This document shows positions 54,741 to 63,486 of a stretch of 64,000 bases of DNA, piece by piece. Source of the stretch: JAZKFT01 sp965246935 (GTDB taxonomy: Bacteria > Bacteroidota > Bacteroidia > Chitinophagales > Chitinophagaceae); assembly GCA_965246935.1 (NCBI GenBank), contig CBDFGC010000003.1:62001-126000 (forward strand). The letters run 5' to 3'. The first letter of the stretch is position 1. Every line of letters starts with the position of its first letter. The position numbers and the translations under genes were made by a program. The notes beneath the pieces are model-generated. The model was not told the DNA's origin, did not search any database, and saw only the letters and a program-made list of their open reading frames with translations.

Positions 54741-55595
54741 ATGAAAACAATATTGATTCCAACTGATTTTTCTGAGAGTGCGGCGGACGCCATCCGGTAT
54801 GCTGTAGCATTGGCTACACATTTGAAAGCTAACAAACTGGTATTGTATAATACGTATGCAATGCCGGTACCTTCCCCTACCGGCAGTACGGCTACCGACA
54901 TGTCTTTTTCGTTTATAGAAACAGATAGCTTTAGAAAACTTAGCGAAGAAGAACTGCAAAAAGGCAAGGCACTGGCAATGAGTCTTTGCCCGCCGGAGAT
55001 ACAGGTGGAAACGCTTAGCGACTATGGCTTTTTGGAGCAACAAATAAATGAGGCTGTTCAAAAGGTTGGTGCCGATCTGATTATCATGGGCATGGAAGAT
55101 ATTGGTGCGCTGGAAGAAGTGCTGGCCGGCAGCAGTGCCATACACGTAGTGCATCATACGCATACGCCTGTACTGCTGGTGCCACCTGGTGCAAAATGGC
55201 AGCCGGTTAAAAATATTGCCTGGGCATGCGATTACAAAAACCTGAGTAAAACCACACCGGTGTGGAATATAAAACCGGTGCTACAGGCTACCGGTGCTCA
55301 ATTGCACATTGTACATAACGACCCGGATCATAAACAAAGTGCTGAAGTACTTGCTGCCAGCCGGCAACAGATACAGGAATGGTTTGCCGGAACGGAAGTA
55401 ACATTTGCACTGTTGGAAGAAAAGGATCTGAAAGAAGCGATTAACCATTATGTATTAGCCAACCAGATTGATATGCTGATTGCCATACCAAAAAAACATA
55501 GCTGGCTGGAAGGGTTGTTTGCCGCCAGTCATACCCGGCAAATGGCTTTTAGCGCACATTTACCGGTACTGTGTATGCAGGCAGTCTCATCGTGA
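54741..55595 (+). CDS. Universal stress protein, tandem UspA domains
   Basis: 284 residues. The first UspA unit is MKTILIPTDFSESAADAIRYAVALA...GADLIIMGMEDIG...VVHHTHTPVLLVPP (about 1-150). The second, more diverged, is VKNIAWACDYKNLSK...QIDMLIAIPKKHSWLEGLF...HLPVLCM. The G-2x-G-9x-G(S/T) ATP motif is weak. Usp proteins act in starvation and redox stress; no specific role can be read here. Confidence 0.88.
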   Translation: MKTILIPTDFSESAADAIRYAVALATHLKANKLVLYNTYAMPVPSPTGSTATDMSFSFIETDSFRKLSEEELQKGKALAMSLCPPEIQVETLSDYGFLEQQINEAVQKVGADLIIMGMEDIGALEEVLAGSSAIHVVHHTHTPVLLVPPGAKWQPVKNIAWACDYKNLSKTTPVWNIKPVLQATGAQLHIVHNDPDHKQSAEVLAASRQQIQEWFAGTEVTFALLEEKDLKEAINHYVLANQIDMLIAIPKKHSWLEGLFAASHTRQMAFSAHLPVLCMQAVSS

Positions 55596-55739
55596 ATCGT
55601 CAATCGTGAATGAAAACCGTAATATCTCATCATATCATCGCAACACATAGAAAATAGTTTTAAATAAAGTCCGGCCTTATTATCAAGATAACTTATCATT
55701 CATATCTTATCTCTCATATCTTCTTTAAATATAATTCTT

Positions 55740-56069
55740 ATGGACACAAGCCTGATTACTACTTCCAACCAACTGGAAGGTTACCGCATTACAAAACATC
55801 TGGGTGTGGTACGCGGAATTACGGTACGCAGCCGTAGCCTGTTCGGTAATATTGCCGGCGGTTTTCAGACACTGCTGGGTGGTAAAATTTCCATTTACCA
55901 GGAGCTGTGCGAAAAAACAAGGGAAGAAGCTTTCCAACAGATGATTGGCCACGCACAGGAGCGGGGCGCCAATGCCATTATTAATATGCGGTACGATGCC
56001 AATGAAGTAATGCAGGGCGTAACGGAAGTGCTGGCTTACGGCACAGCAGTAACTGTTGAAAGGAGTTAG
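55740..56069 (+). CDS. YbjQ/UPF0145 family protein
   Basis: 109 residues, the standard length. It shows EGYRITKHLGVVRGITVRSRS, GKISIYQELCEKTREEAFQQMIGHAQERGANAIINMRYD and a final AYGTAVTVE. YbjQ proteins form pentamers of unknown function and are sometimes annotated as heavy-metal-binding. It follows the stress-protein gene by about 145 bp. Confidence 0.92.
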   Translation: MDTSLITTSNQLEGYRITKHLGVVRGITVRSRSLFGNIAGGFQTLLGGKISIYQELCEKTREEAFQQMIGHAQERGANAIINMRYDANEVMQGVTEVLAYGTAVTVERS

Positions 56070-56161
56070 TTGCCGGGTTTAAAAAGTTAAATGGATTTCA
56101 AAAGCTGTGTACTGATTTACTTTCTCTATTTGGCAGCGCAGGTACCAAGCCTTACAACCTA

Positions 56162-57496
56162 TTGAAACGATTTACAATACCTAAAACACTGGTGCTGGTA
56201 ACCATGGCGCTGGCCTTGCTGGCAAGTATATATAAAGATGTAAAAAATACACCAGCCATGCCCGGCGATATGCGTAACCGGATTGTCGGAAGCCGCATTC
56301 TGAAAGATGGCGGATCGCCTTATTTTTCGATCTGGAAAGAAGGAGATACAGTGCGCTATTACGATACTTATATCGCACCGAATTCCGTGATGTCGGCTGC
56401 TACTTCCACACCATTCTTCCATCATGTAAACAGTTTGATAGCCGATTTGCCGCAATACCAGTTCAACATCATCTGGATGGTGTTGGAGTATTTTTTTATA
56501 ACAGCTTGTTTGCTGCTGGCTATACTGGCCATGCCTGCACCACGCAGCAGGAATATAATTTATTTGTTGGCTGGCATTACCATCCTTTTTACATATACAG
56601 TTGGCTGGCGAATACATGTGCACACCGGGCAAAATTATATTGTAGTGCCCCTGCTGGCTATGGCTTGTTACTATGCCATGGTACAAAAAACGAATGGGCT
56701 ACACCTGTTGCTTTTTGGTGTGGCTGCCTGTAGCCTTGTACTGGTAAGACCTATTACTATACTCATTTTCCTGCCCCACTTATTGTATCTGAAAAACTAT
56801 TATAAATGGTTTTGCAGTGCTGCCATACTCATGCTTGCTTATGTTGTATTTGTTTTGAGTAATCCGGTACAAAAAAGAAACTGGATCGACTATTTTAAAA
56901 GCGTACAAACAGGAATTGCTGTTCACCAGCAGTTAATGCCACCAGTACCACCTGTGTCTTACAATCCGGTGCCCATCCGTTCATTTGAAGGAATTAATTT
57001 TGATACAGAAGGTAATCGGGAATCCGTTTCAGCAGTAAATGCGGGGGCAGAAACCAGTAATTTTTTTATTTTATACAATACTCTTACCGGCCGCAAACTT
57101 TCGGTACGGGCCATGACCATTACCGGCCTTACCATTTGTATCATCCTATTATTACCGCTGTATTTTATCCGCAAAAAGGGCTTACCCTTTTCGTTGATGC
57201 CATTATTTATACTAGGCTTTCTGATTTACAATACGTATGAATTTTTTACACCGGTTGCCCGGATGTCCTATCACTGGGTACAATTTCTATTTCCCTTGCT
57301 GCTAACAGCACTTTTTATAAAGCGGTTCTACCTTATTCCGGTTCTGTTTTTGGTGGCAGGGTTTTACCTGAATATTACGGTATTGCCTGCGGTAAAAATG
57401 GAGCACAGCATTGGCGAATTTTTAATCGTAATAGCGATGCTGTACCTGGTGTACCGGGAATTAGTTATGAAATATGTGAAGGAAGAAACTCCATAG
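56162..57496 (+). CDS. Polytopic membrane protein, GT87 (DUF2029)-like
   Basis: 444 residues starting with TTG at 56162 (MKRFTIPKTLVLV); no suitable ATG precedes the first membrane segment. About eleven membrane segments. A loop near the N-terminus (KDGGSPYFSIWKEGD...) resembles the polyprenyl-phosphate-mannose-dependent GT-C/GT87 type. RPITILIFLPHLLYL and a periplasmic loop at about 240-300 follow. It may glycosylate envelope polymers. The family call is tentative. Confidence 0.7.
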   Translation: MKRFTIPKTLVLVTMALALLASIYKDVKNTPAMPGDMRNRIVGSRILKDGGSPYFSIWKEGDTVRYYDTYIAPNSVMSAATSTPFFHHVNSLIADLPQYQFNIIWMVLEYFFITACLLLAILAMPAPRSRNIIYLLAGITILFTYTVGWRIHVHTGQNYIVVPLLAMACYYAMVQKTNGLHLLLFGVAACSLVLVRPITILIFLPHLLYLKNYYKWFCSAAILMLAYVVFVLSNPVQKRNWIDYFKSVQTGIAVHQQLMPPVPPVSYNPVPIRSFEGINFDTEGNRESVSAVNAGAETSNFFILYNTLTGRKLSVRAMTITGLTICIILLLPLYFIRKKGLPFSLMPLFILGFLIYNTYEFFTPVARMSYHWVQFLFPLLLTALFIKRFYLIPVLFLVAGFYLNITVLPAVKMEHSIGEFLIVIAMLYLVYRELVMKYVKEETP

Positions 57497-57526
57497 TTGT
57501 TCGAAACAATAAAAAGGTTATTTGCA

Positions 57527-57734
57527 TAGCCCTGAAAGGGCGGTAATAACTTAGCCTAGGGTGTAAGCCCTGGGTTAGAGGTTAATTTAGGAATGAAAAA
57601 GCCCTGAAAGGGCGTAATAGCATTAATAGCATTAATAGTTATTGTGCCCTTTCAGGGCTTTGGATGCACTATAAATCATATTTGTTTCGTAGGGCGTTGC
57701 CCTACGCTAAGCTATTGCCGCCCTTTCAGGGCTA
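57527..57734. repeat. MITE-like element with nested inverted repeats
   Basis: Left end TAGCCCTGAAAGGGCGGTAA(TAACTTAGCC...) matches the right end (...GGCTAAGC)TATTGCCGCCCTTTCAGGGCTA over about 35 bp. A second internal pair (GCCCTGAAAGGGCGTAATAG at 57601 against TATTGTGCCCTTTCAGGGC at 57641) forms a nested hairpin. No coding capacity. Confidence 0.75.
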
Positions 57735-57825
57735 ATGATCACGCTTCGAACTTCTATGGTAGTATACAATACGCATCAATAACAGCGATAGCAAAATTTC
57801 ATTAGGTTTTTATTACATTTGAAAA

Positions 57826-58278
57826 ATGCGATCTCATAAAGGATATATAAAAGACAATCCAGACTTCAAGAAACTTTTTGAAAATACTGTTATGCTACTG
57901 GGACATATTTTTGAAAATTCGTATTGTATTAATAAAATAACAAAAGAAGAGTTTGGCATTTTTCAATTTGAAAATGATCCAACATCCGGACTTGTAGGAA
58001 AAAATAATGACTGGTGTTTAGTTGGTGGTGAGGTTTTAGTTTTAAGAACGTGGTTTGACGATTCTGTAAGACTAATCAACGGTTTAAATAACATACATGA
58101 CTTGAAACGTATTGACGACTATAAAATACACATACTTACTGATCCCTGGACAAAAGAATCATCAATTTGGCAATTGGAAATTGACCCAGGTAAACCAACC
58201 ATGCCAATAACTTTATTAAAACTAAGAGACTTCGAAAACTACATAAACAAACCTTATTCAGAAACAGTTAAATGGTGA
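57826..58278 (+). CDS. Protein of unknown function
   Basis: 150 residues, cytoplasmic, AT-rich compared with its neighbours. IFQFENDPTSGLVGKNNDWCLVGGEVLVLRTWFDDSVRLI and SIWQLEIDPGKPTMPITLLKLRDF suggest a beta-rich immunity-like or SMI1-unlike small domain. No family was recognised. A TACATTTG box at 57814-57821 lies five bases before the ATG. Single gene between repeat elements, probably acquired. Confidence 0.6.
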   Translation: MRSHKGYIKDNPDFKKLFENTVMLLGHIFENSYCINKITKEEFGIFQFENDPTSGLVGKNNDWCLVGGEVLVLRTWFDDSVRLINGLNNIHDLKRIDDYKIHILTDPWTKESSIWQLEIDPGKPTMPITLLKLRDFENYINKPYSETVKW

Positions 58279-58355
58279 CAACTACTGCCTCCACCGGATT
58301 TAGCTATGAGTTGATAAAACAAAATTGATTAAGAAGATTGTACAAGCTAAAAAAA

Positions 58356-60038
58356 TCAGCTCAAATACTTGCCTACAATCGGTACCCGGCGGCCAACGCC
58401 AAAGGCTTTGGGCGATACCCGGATAATAGGGCAAAACTGGTTTCGCTTATACTCATTGAGATTTACCAGCCGCAATATCCGATCTACCAGTGCGGCATCG
58501 TAGCCCAATGCTTTTATTTCATTTGGCCCCTGGCGCAATTCAATGTATTGGTACAAAATCATATCCAGCACCTCGTATTCCGGCAGGCTGTCGCTATCCT
58601 TTTGGCCGGGCCGCAGCTCAGCACTGGGAGGCTTGGTAATAATGTTTTGTGGTATTATTTCGCCATTGCGGTTAATGTACTTCGCCAGTTCAAAAATTTG
58701 TAGCTTATAGCAGTCGCCCAATACACCCAGGCCGCCGGCCATATCGCCGTATAGTGTACCGTAGCCGGTAGCCAGCTCGCTTTTATTGGATGTATTTAGT
58801 AATATGTAATTGAACTTATTGGCAAAAGCCATTACCAGCGTGCCCCGGATACGGCTTTGCAAATTTTCCTCTGCCACATTAAAAGGCAGGCCTTCAAAAT
58901 AGGGAGCCAATGCCGTTTCAAACTGATTAAAAAGATCTTTAATAGCTACGGTATCATACGGATTGCCTAAGTTTTTACTCAACTGTTCAGCATCGCTTAC
59001 ACTATGGCCGGTACTATATTGCGAAGGCATCAGTACCGCCCGTACATTTTGGGCTCCCAATGCGGTACAGGCCATTGCCAGGGTTACGGCACTATCAATA
59101 CCGCCGCTGCTGGCTACAATGGCCTGCTTAAAACCCATCTTCCTAAAATAATCCTGAATGCTCAGCACAATGGCATCATGCACCTGGTCAATATGATACC
59201 TGGGTTGCAGTTGCGGTGCATCCCATTCCCGGTCGGGCACCATATCCGCCTGCTCAATAATGGGTGCGTTAATACTTCCATCCTCATTTACTTCAAATAA
59301 TTGCAGCGCTTCTTTAAACAGCGGCAATTGTCCGCAGAGGTTGCCCCATTTATCAAACACCACTGAGCCGCCATCAAACACGATTTCTGTTTGGCTGCCT
59401 ACGCCGTTGCAATACAGCATGGGCAAATGGTATTTCAGAACGTTGCTTTTTACCACGGCTTTGCGGTCATCATAATGGGTATAGTCAAACGGCGAAGCAC
59501 TGAGATTAATCATCATATCCGGTTCCTGTGGCATCAGGTGGTCCATCGGGCAGGTACGGTACATCGGGTTATGGCCCAGGTTCCAGATGTCCTCACACAC
59601 GGTAACAGCCAGTTTTTTGCCTTTAAATTCCATCACTTTAAAATCATAGGCCGGTTCAAAATAGCGGTTCTCGTCAAACACATCGTAGGTGGGCAGGCAG
59701 TTTTTATGGGCTACCCCTTTCACTTCTTTTTCATACAGTAGCCAGGCTGCGTTGAACAGGTCTTTACCCTCCCGAACCGGGTTGCGGTCGGGGGCGCCCA
59801 CCAATACGCCAATGGTATCTGCATGTTGTTTAATTTCTTCCAGTGCAGCAAAGCTTTTTTCAATGAAATCATTAAACTCCAGAAAATCCCGTGGCGGGTA
59901 TCCGCAAATGCATAATTCGCTAAATACTACCAGCTCAGCCCCTGACCCTTTTGCTTCTTCAATAGCTTCAATAATTTTTTTCGTGTTACTTTCAAAATTG
60001 CCGATGTGATAGTTCTGCTGGGCTAATGCAATTTTCAT
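58356..60038 (-). CDS. nadE: Glutamine-hydrolysing NAD+ synthetase
   Basis: 560 residues from ATG at 60038 (MKIALAQQNYHIGNFE); the longer frame starts with TTG. N-terminal nitrilase-type glutaminase with Glu41 (VVFSEL), Lys (AHKNCLPTYD) and Cys (VTVCEDIW). C-terminal ammonia-dependent NAD synthase with the PP-loop SSGGIDSAVTLAM, LLNTSNKSELATGYGTLYGDMAGG and the closing YKRNQFCPIIRVSPKAFG. It makes NAD+ from nicotinate adenine dinucleotide. Divergent from gldB. Confidence 0.95.
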   Translation of the reverse strand: MKIALAQQNYHIGNFESNTKKIIEAIEEAKGSGAELVVFSELCICGYPPRDFLEFNDFIEKSFAALEEIKQHADTIGVLVGAPDRNPVREGKDLFNAAWLLYEKEVKGVAHKNCLPTYDVFDENRYFEPAYDFKVMEFKGKKLAVTVCEDIWNLGHNPMYRTCPMDHLMPQEPDMMINLSASPFDYTHYDDRKAVVKSNVLKYHLPMLYCNGVGSQTEIVFDGGSVVFDKWGNLCGQLPLFKEALQLFEVNEDGSINAPIIEQADMVPDREWDAPQLQPRYHIDQVHDAIVLSIQDYFRKMGFKQAIVASSGGIDSAVTLAMACTALGAQNVRAVLMPSQYSTGHSVSDAEQLSKNLGNPYDTVAIKDLFNQFETALAPYFEGLPFNVAEENLQSRIRGTLVMAFANKFNYILLNTSNKSELATGYGTLYGDMAGGLGVLGDCYKLQIFELAKYINRNGEIIPQNIITKPPSAELRPGQKDSDSLPEYEVLDMILYQYIELRQGPNEIKALGYDAALVDRILRLVNLNEYKRNQFCPIIRVSPKAFGVGRRVPIVGKYLS

Positions 60039-60123
60039 GGTGGATGGTGTTTGCGATTGCTGATTCAAAGATACTGCCGGAAGCAGAAAATCTTTTTAAC
60101 GGAATTACAGGGATCATTGCTAT

Positions 60124-60295
60124 CATTAACCCGGCTACTTTGGCGTTTTTAGATAATACAACGGACTTAAGTCCGTTGCTACAAAATGAATCGTCCCTAC
60201 GGGACTTTGAGTGTGGAATTACAAATTGTAGTGCCGTAGGCACGACCCATATTGTAGCCAGGGATTTTAATCCCTGGTACTGGCGTTTAAATTAT
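60124..60295. repeat. Cluster of four short palindromes between nadE and gldB
   Basis: In about 170 bp there are CAACGGACTTAAGTCCGTTG, GTCCCTACGGGAC, GTGCCGTAGGCAC and CCAGGGATTTTAATCCCTGG, each a near-perfect hairpin. The flanks TTTGGCGTTTTTA and TACTGGCGTTTAAA look like outer ends. It separates the divergent nadE and gldB promoters. Confidence 0.75.
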
Positions 60296-60308
60296 TTATA
60301 TTTTATAC

Positions 60309-61349
60309 ATGAACAAATATTTTATTGTTTTATTAATCATTCTTACCGCAGCCTCCTGTCGCAATGGTAAAAATGTTCCTGATGTTTCCAACATTAAAGT
60401 GAACATTACCATACAACGCTTTGAGCAGGATTTTTTTGCGCTGGACACCAATCATATCAGTCCCGGCCTGGATGCACTAAGCCGCAAATACCCGCAGTTC
60501 TTCCCTAATTTTCTAAGTAACATTCTCGGCCTGCCTCCCAGCGATAGTTCGCTTTCGGTCATCAAAAGTTTTATTGCCTATTATGCACCCGTTTTCCGGC
60601 GAACCCAACAGCAGTTTGGCAATTTTACCCGATGGCAATCAGAAATTGAAAAGGGCCTGCAGTTTACCCAATACTATTTTCCAAAATACCCGTTGCCCAA
60701 AAACATCATCACTTTTATAGGCCCGATGGAAGCTTATTTCACCGGCAGCATGGGTGCCTACGGCGATGTAATGACCAGTGCCGGGCCGGCTGTAGGATTG
60801 CAACTGCACCTGGGGACGAATGATAGCATTTACCAACAGGGGATGCAACAGGGTATTGTATATCAGTACCAGGTGCGCCGTTTTGAGCCTGCCACTATTC
60901 CGGTAAACGTAATGAAGAACATTGTGGACGATATGTGTCCTTACAATGGAGAGGGCCGGCCCCTGGTAGAACAAATGATAGAAAAAGGAAAACGCTTATA
61001 TGTACTGGATCAGTTGCTACCTTACACCAACGATACGCTTAAAACCGGCTATTCCGGGGCACAGCTTGCTATTTGTAACGAACACGAAGGCGATATCTGG
61101 AATTATTTTGTAAAGAATGAATTGTTATACGGGATTGATCCGCTACAAAATAAGGAACTGCTGGAAGATGGGCCTAAAACACAGGAATTGGGCGAAGGTG
61201 TGCCCGGTTTTTTGGGTTTATACACCGGATGGAAAATTGTACAGCAGTGGATGGATAAAAACGGAAAAATAACCCTTGAGGAGCTGATGAAGAAAGATCC
61301 AAAAGCACTGTTTAATGAAGCAGGGTATAAGCCCAGGAATGCAAATTAG
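60309..61349 (+). CDS. gldB: GldB-type gliding motility lipoprotein
   Basis: 346 residues with a lipobox (TAASC, Cys17). The family pattern is visible: VNITIQRFEQDFFALD, KYPQFFPNFLSNILGLPP, HLGTNDSIYQQ, IVDDMCPYNGEGRPLVEQMIEKGKRLYVLD, GYSGAQLAICNEHEGDIWNYFV. GldB is required for gliding and type IX secretion in Flavobacterium, though homologues occur in non-gliding Bacteroidota. The position next to nadE is common in the phylum. Confidence 0.88.
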   Translation: MNKYFIVLLIILTAASCRNGKNVPDVSNIKVNITIQRFEQDFFALDTNHISPGLDALSRKYPQFFPNFLSNILGLPPSDSSLSVIKSFIAYYAPVFRRTQQQFGNFTRWQSEIEKGLQFTQYYFPKYPLPKNIITFIGPMEAYFTGSMGAYGDVMTSAGPAVGLQLHLGTNDSIYQQGMQQGIVYQYQVRRFEPATIPVNVMKNIVDDMCPYNGEGRPLVEQMIEKGKRLYVLDQLLPYTNDTLKTGYSGAQLAICNEHEGDIWNYFVKNELLYGIDPLQNKELLEDGPKTQELGEGVPGFLGLYTGWKIVQQWMDKNGKITLEELMKKDPKALFNEAGYKPRNAN

Positions 61350-61447
61350 CAAATGGCGCAATCTGCAAATGAACAACCGTGGCTTTGTAAACAACAAATT
61401 GGGAGGTATGCTGCTATTTCAAAAAGCAGGCAAATGCGTAAGAGGAA

Positions 61448-62515
61448 TTACAGGAACAAGGAAATAATCTTGTAAATAAGTGCCGCAACGCCAGCGCTGA
61501 TCGGGATCGTTAGTATCCAGGCCCACAGCAGATTAATAGTAACTCCCCAGCGCACCGCTGATAACCTTTTGGTGGCGCCTACTCCAATAATAGAACCTGT
61601 AATGGTATGCGTAGTGCTAACGGGAATTCCTAAAGCATGGGTAAGAAATAAAGTAATAGCACCGGCACTTTCAGCAGCAACACCCTCTAATGGTGTTACT
61701 TTAGTAATACGGGTACCCATGGTTTTTACAATTTTCCAGCCACCACTCATAGTACCCAGGCCAATAGCGGTATAGCAGCCTGCTTTTACCCACAAGGGTA
61801 TATCCTGTATTTTTTCTATGGACTTGCCATTTTGTATTACGGTATGCATTTTTATGTGCAGCCAGTTTGGTATGTCGGTGCCCGGCGCATAACTGGCGCC
61901 CACATATACCAATATAGCGGCGGCAATAATACCCATCACCTTTTGAGCATCATTAGCGCCATGGCCAATACTAAAGGCAGCGCTGGAAACCAGTTGCAGC
62001 TTTTTAAACCACCGGTCGGCCTTATAGGGATTGGCTTTGCGGCAAATATTAAGAATCAAAACAGTAATGAAAAATGCGACGATCATGCCAATGAAAGGAG
62101 CCAGGAAGATAAATCCGATGGTTTTATAAATAATGGCAATATTGCCTAGCCCTGCCATTCCGGCTTTGGTAACGGCTGCCCCGGCAAAACCGCCCATCAG
62201 TGTATGCGATGAACTGGAAGGAATGCCAAACCACCAGGTAAAAAGGTTCCAGGAAATGGCGGCGATGAGGCCAGCCAGGATGACCCATAAATCAATAGCT
62301 TTTTCGTTTACGATGCTTTTAACGGCATCGGCCACATTTAAATCGAACAGGAAAGCAGCTACAATATTAAAAAATGCAGCCCATAATACTGCCTGAAAAG
62401 GGGTGAGTACTTTGGTAGAAACAATGGTGGCAATGGAACCGGCTGCATCATGAAAGCCATTGATATAGTCGAACATCAGCGCCAGCACTATAACGATCAG
62501 GAGAAGTGGAAACAT
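61448..62515 (-). CDS. pit: Inorganic phosphate transporter, PiT family
   Basis: 355 residues, about ten membrane segments. The two PiT repeats are visible: MFDYINGFHDAAGSIATIVSTKVLTPFQAVLWAAFFN and SIGHGANDAQKVMGIIAAAI, with GGFAGAAVTKAG and VSTTHTITGSIIGVGATKRLSAVRWG. Low-affinity, metal-phosphate/H+ symport at the inner membrane. Its DUF47 partner is directly upstream on the same strand. Confidence 0.94.
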   Translation of the reverse strand: MFPLLLIVIVLALMFDYINGFHDAAGSIATIVSTKVLTPFQAVLWAAFFNIVAAFLFDLNVADAVKSIVNEKAIDLWVILAGLIAAISWNLFTWWFGIPSSSSHTLMGGFAGAAVTKAGMAGLGNIAIIYKTIGFIFLAPFIGMIVAFFITVLILNICRKANPYKADRWFKKLQLVSSAAFSIGHGANDAQKVMGIIAAAILVYVGASYAPGTDIPNWLHIKMHTVIQNGKSIEKIQDIPLWVKAGCYTAIGLGTMSGGWKIVKTMGTRITKVTPLEGVAAESAGAITLFLTHALGIPVSTTHTITGSIIGVGATKRLSAVRWGVTINLLWAWILTIPISAGVAALIYKIISLFL

Positions 62516-62682
62516 AGGTTAAATGTGCAAATTTCTCAATGTCTCAATTGCTCAATGAATATCTGCGAAGAGCTATTTAGGAAATTAATACAAATTGATT
62601 AAAATGAATTTTGTAACCCTATTCAAGCAGCAGCAAATTTTTTCATTTTCATATTGAGCTATTTTCAAATTTTCACATTGAG

Positions 62683-63330
62683 TTAGGCGTACTTAATAAT
62701 GATAGACTCAATTACATTGCCGGCGTCTTCGCATTTGTCGGTGGCAATTTCCATAATCTGGTAAATTTCTCTTTTTTTGATTACTTCTTTTGCATCGGGT
62801 TCCTGTGCAAATAATTTTTCAATGCTCATATCGAAAATATCATCTGCCTCATTTTCAATGTCGTTGATGCGGACGAGTGCTTCGGTCATTTTTTTGAGGT
62901 CACGCATGTTGCGCAGGCAATACACGGCATTCCGTACGTGCTGGCTGCCGGAATGTATCAGGTCGGCCATTTTCTGGATGCCGGCATCACTGGGATCAAC
63001 GTTGTAAAAATTAATTTTTTTAGAACTGCCATACACGTAATCGGCAATATCGTCCAGCGAACTGGCCAATGTATGAATATCTTCCCGGTCGAAAGGGGTA
63101 ATAAAATTCCGGCCCAGTTCTGTAAAAATATTATGGGTAATATCGTCGCAAACATGCTCCAGGTTTTCGATATTGATAATGATCTGGGAACGTTTGTCGT
63201 AATCTTTTTCCGCTACTACTTCCTTTAGCTGTCCACTCATTTCTATTACCCGATCTACCATTTTTTCAAAAAGGTCGTAGAAAAGTTTGTTTTTAGGCGT
63301 AAAAATACTAAGGATGGAATTCAATCCCAT
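62683..63330 (-). CDS. DUF47/PhoU-like regulator of Pit
   Basis: 215 residues, all helical, with PhoU-type metal-binding ED-rich helices (DDIADYVYGSSKKINFY, INDIENEADDIFDMSIEKLF, EIATDKCEDAGNVIESIIIKYA). DUF47 proteins are encoded next to pit genes and are thought to regulate phosphate uptake. The order DUF47-pit on one strand with a 170-bp gap fits one transcript. Confidence 0.92.
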   Translation of the reverse strand: MGLNSILSIFTPKNKLFYDLFEKMVDRVIEMSGQLKEVVAEKDYDKRSQIIINIENLEHVCDDITHNIFTELGRNFITPFDREDIHTLASSLDDIADYVYGSSKKINFYNVDPSDAGIQKMADLIHSGSQHVRNAVYCLRNMRDLKKMTEALVRINDIENEADDIFDMSIEKLFAQEPDAKEVIKKREIYQIMEIATDKCEDAGNVIESIIIKYA

Positions 63331-63486
63331 AGGTTCGATTTGGACAAAAGTAAATGGTTGGGGAGTGCAGGCATGCAGAAAGGGTAATTTAATGATTACT
63401 TAATACTAAAACCGGGACTTGTTAGCAGAAATCGCCTGTTAATGTAAATAACCGGCAACATGGCTGCTCAATTATACCGCCTGCTT

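Noticed and set aside
57814..57821. TACATTTG as promoter of the 57826 gene
   Set aside because: Only five bases before the ATG and without a clear TTTG at -33; kept as a remark only.
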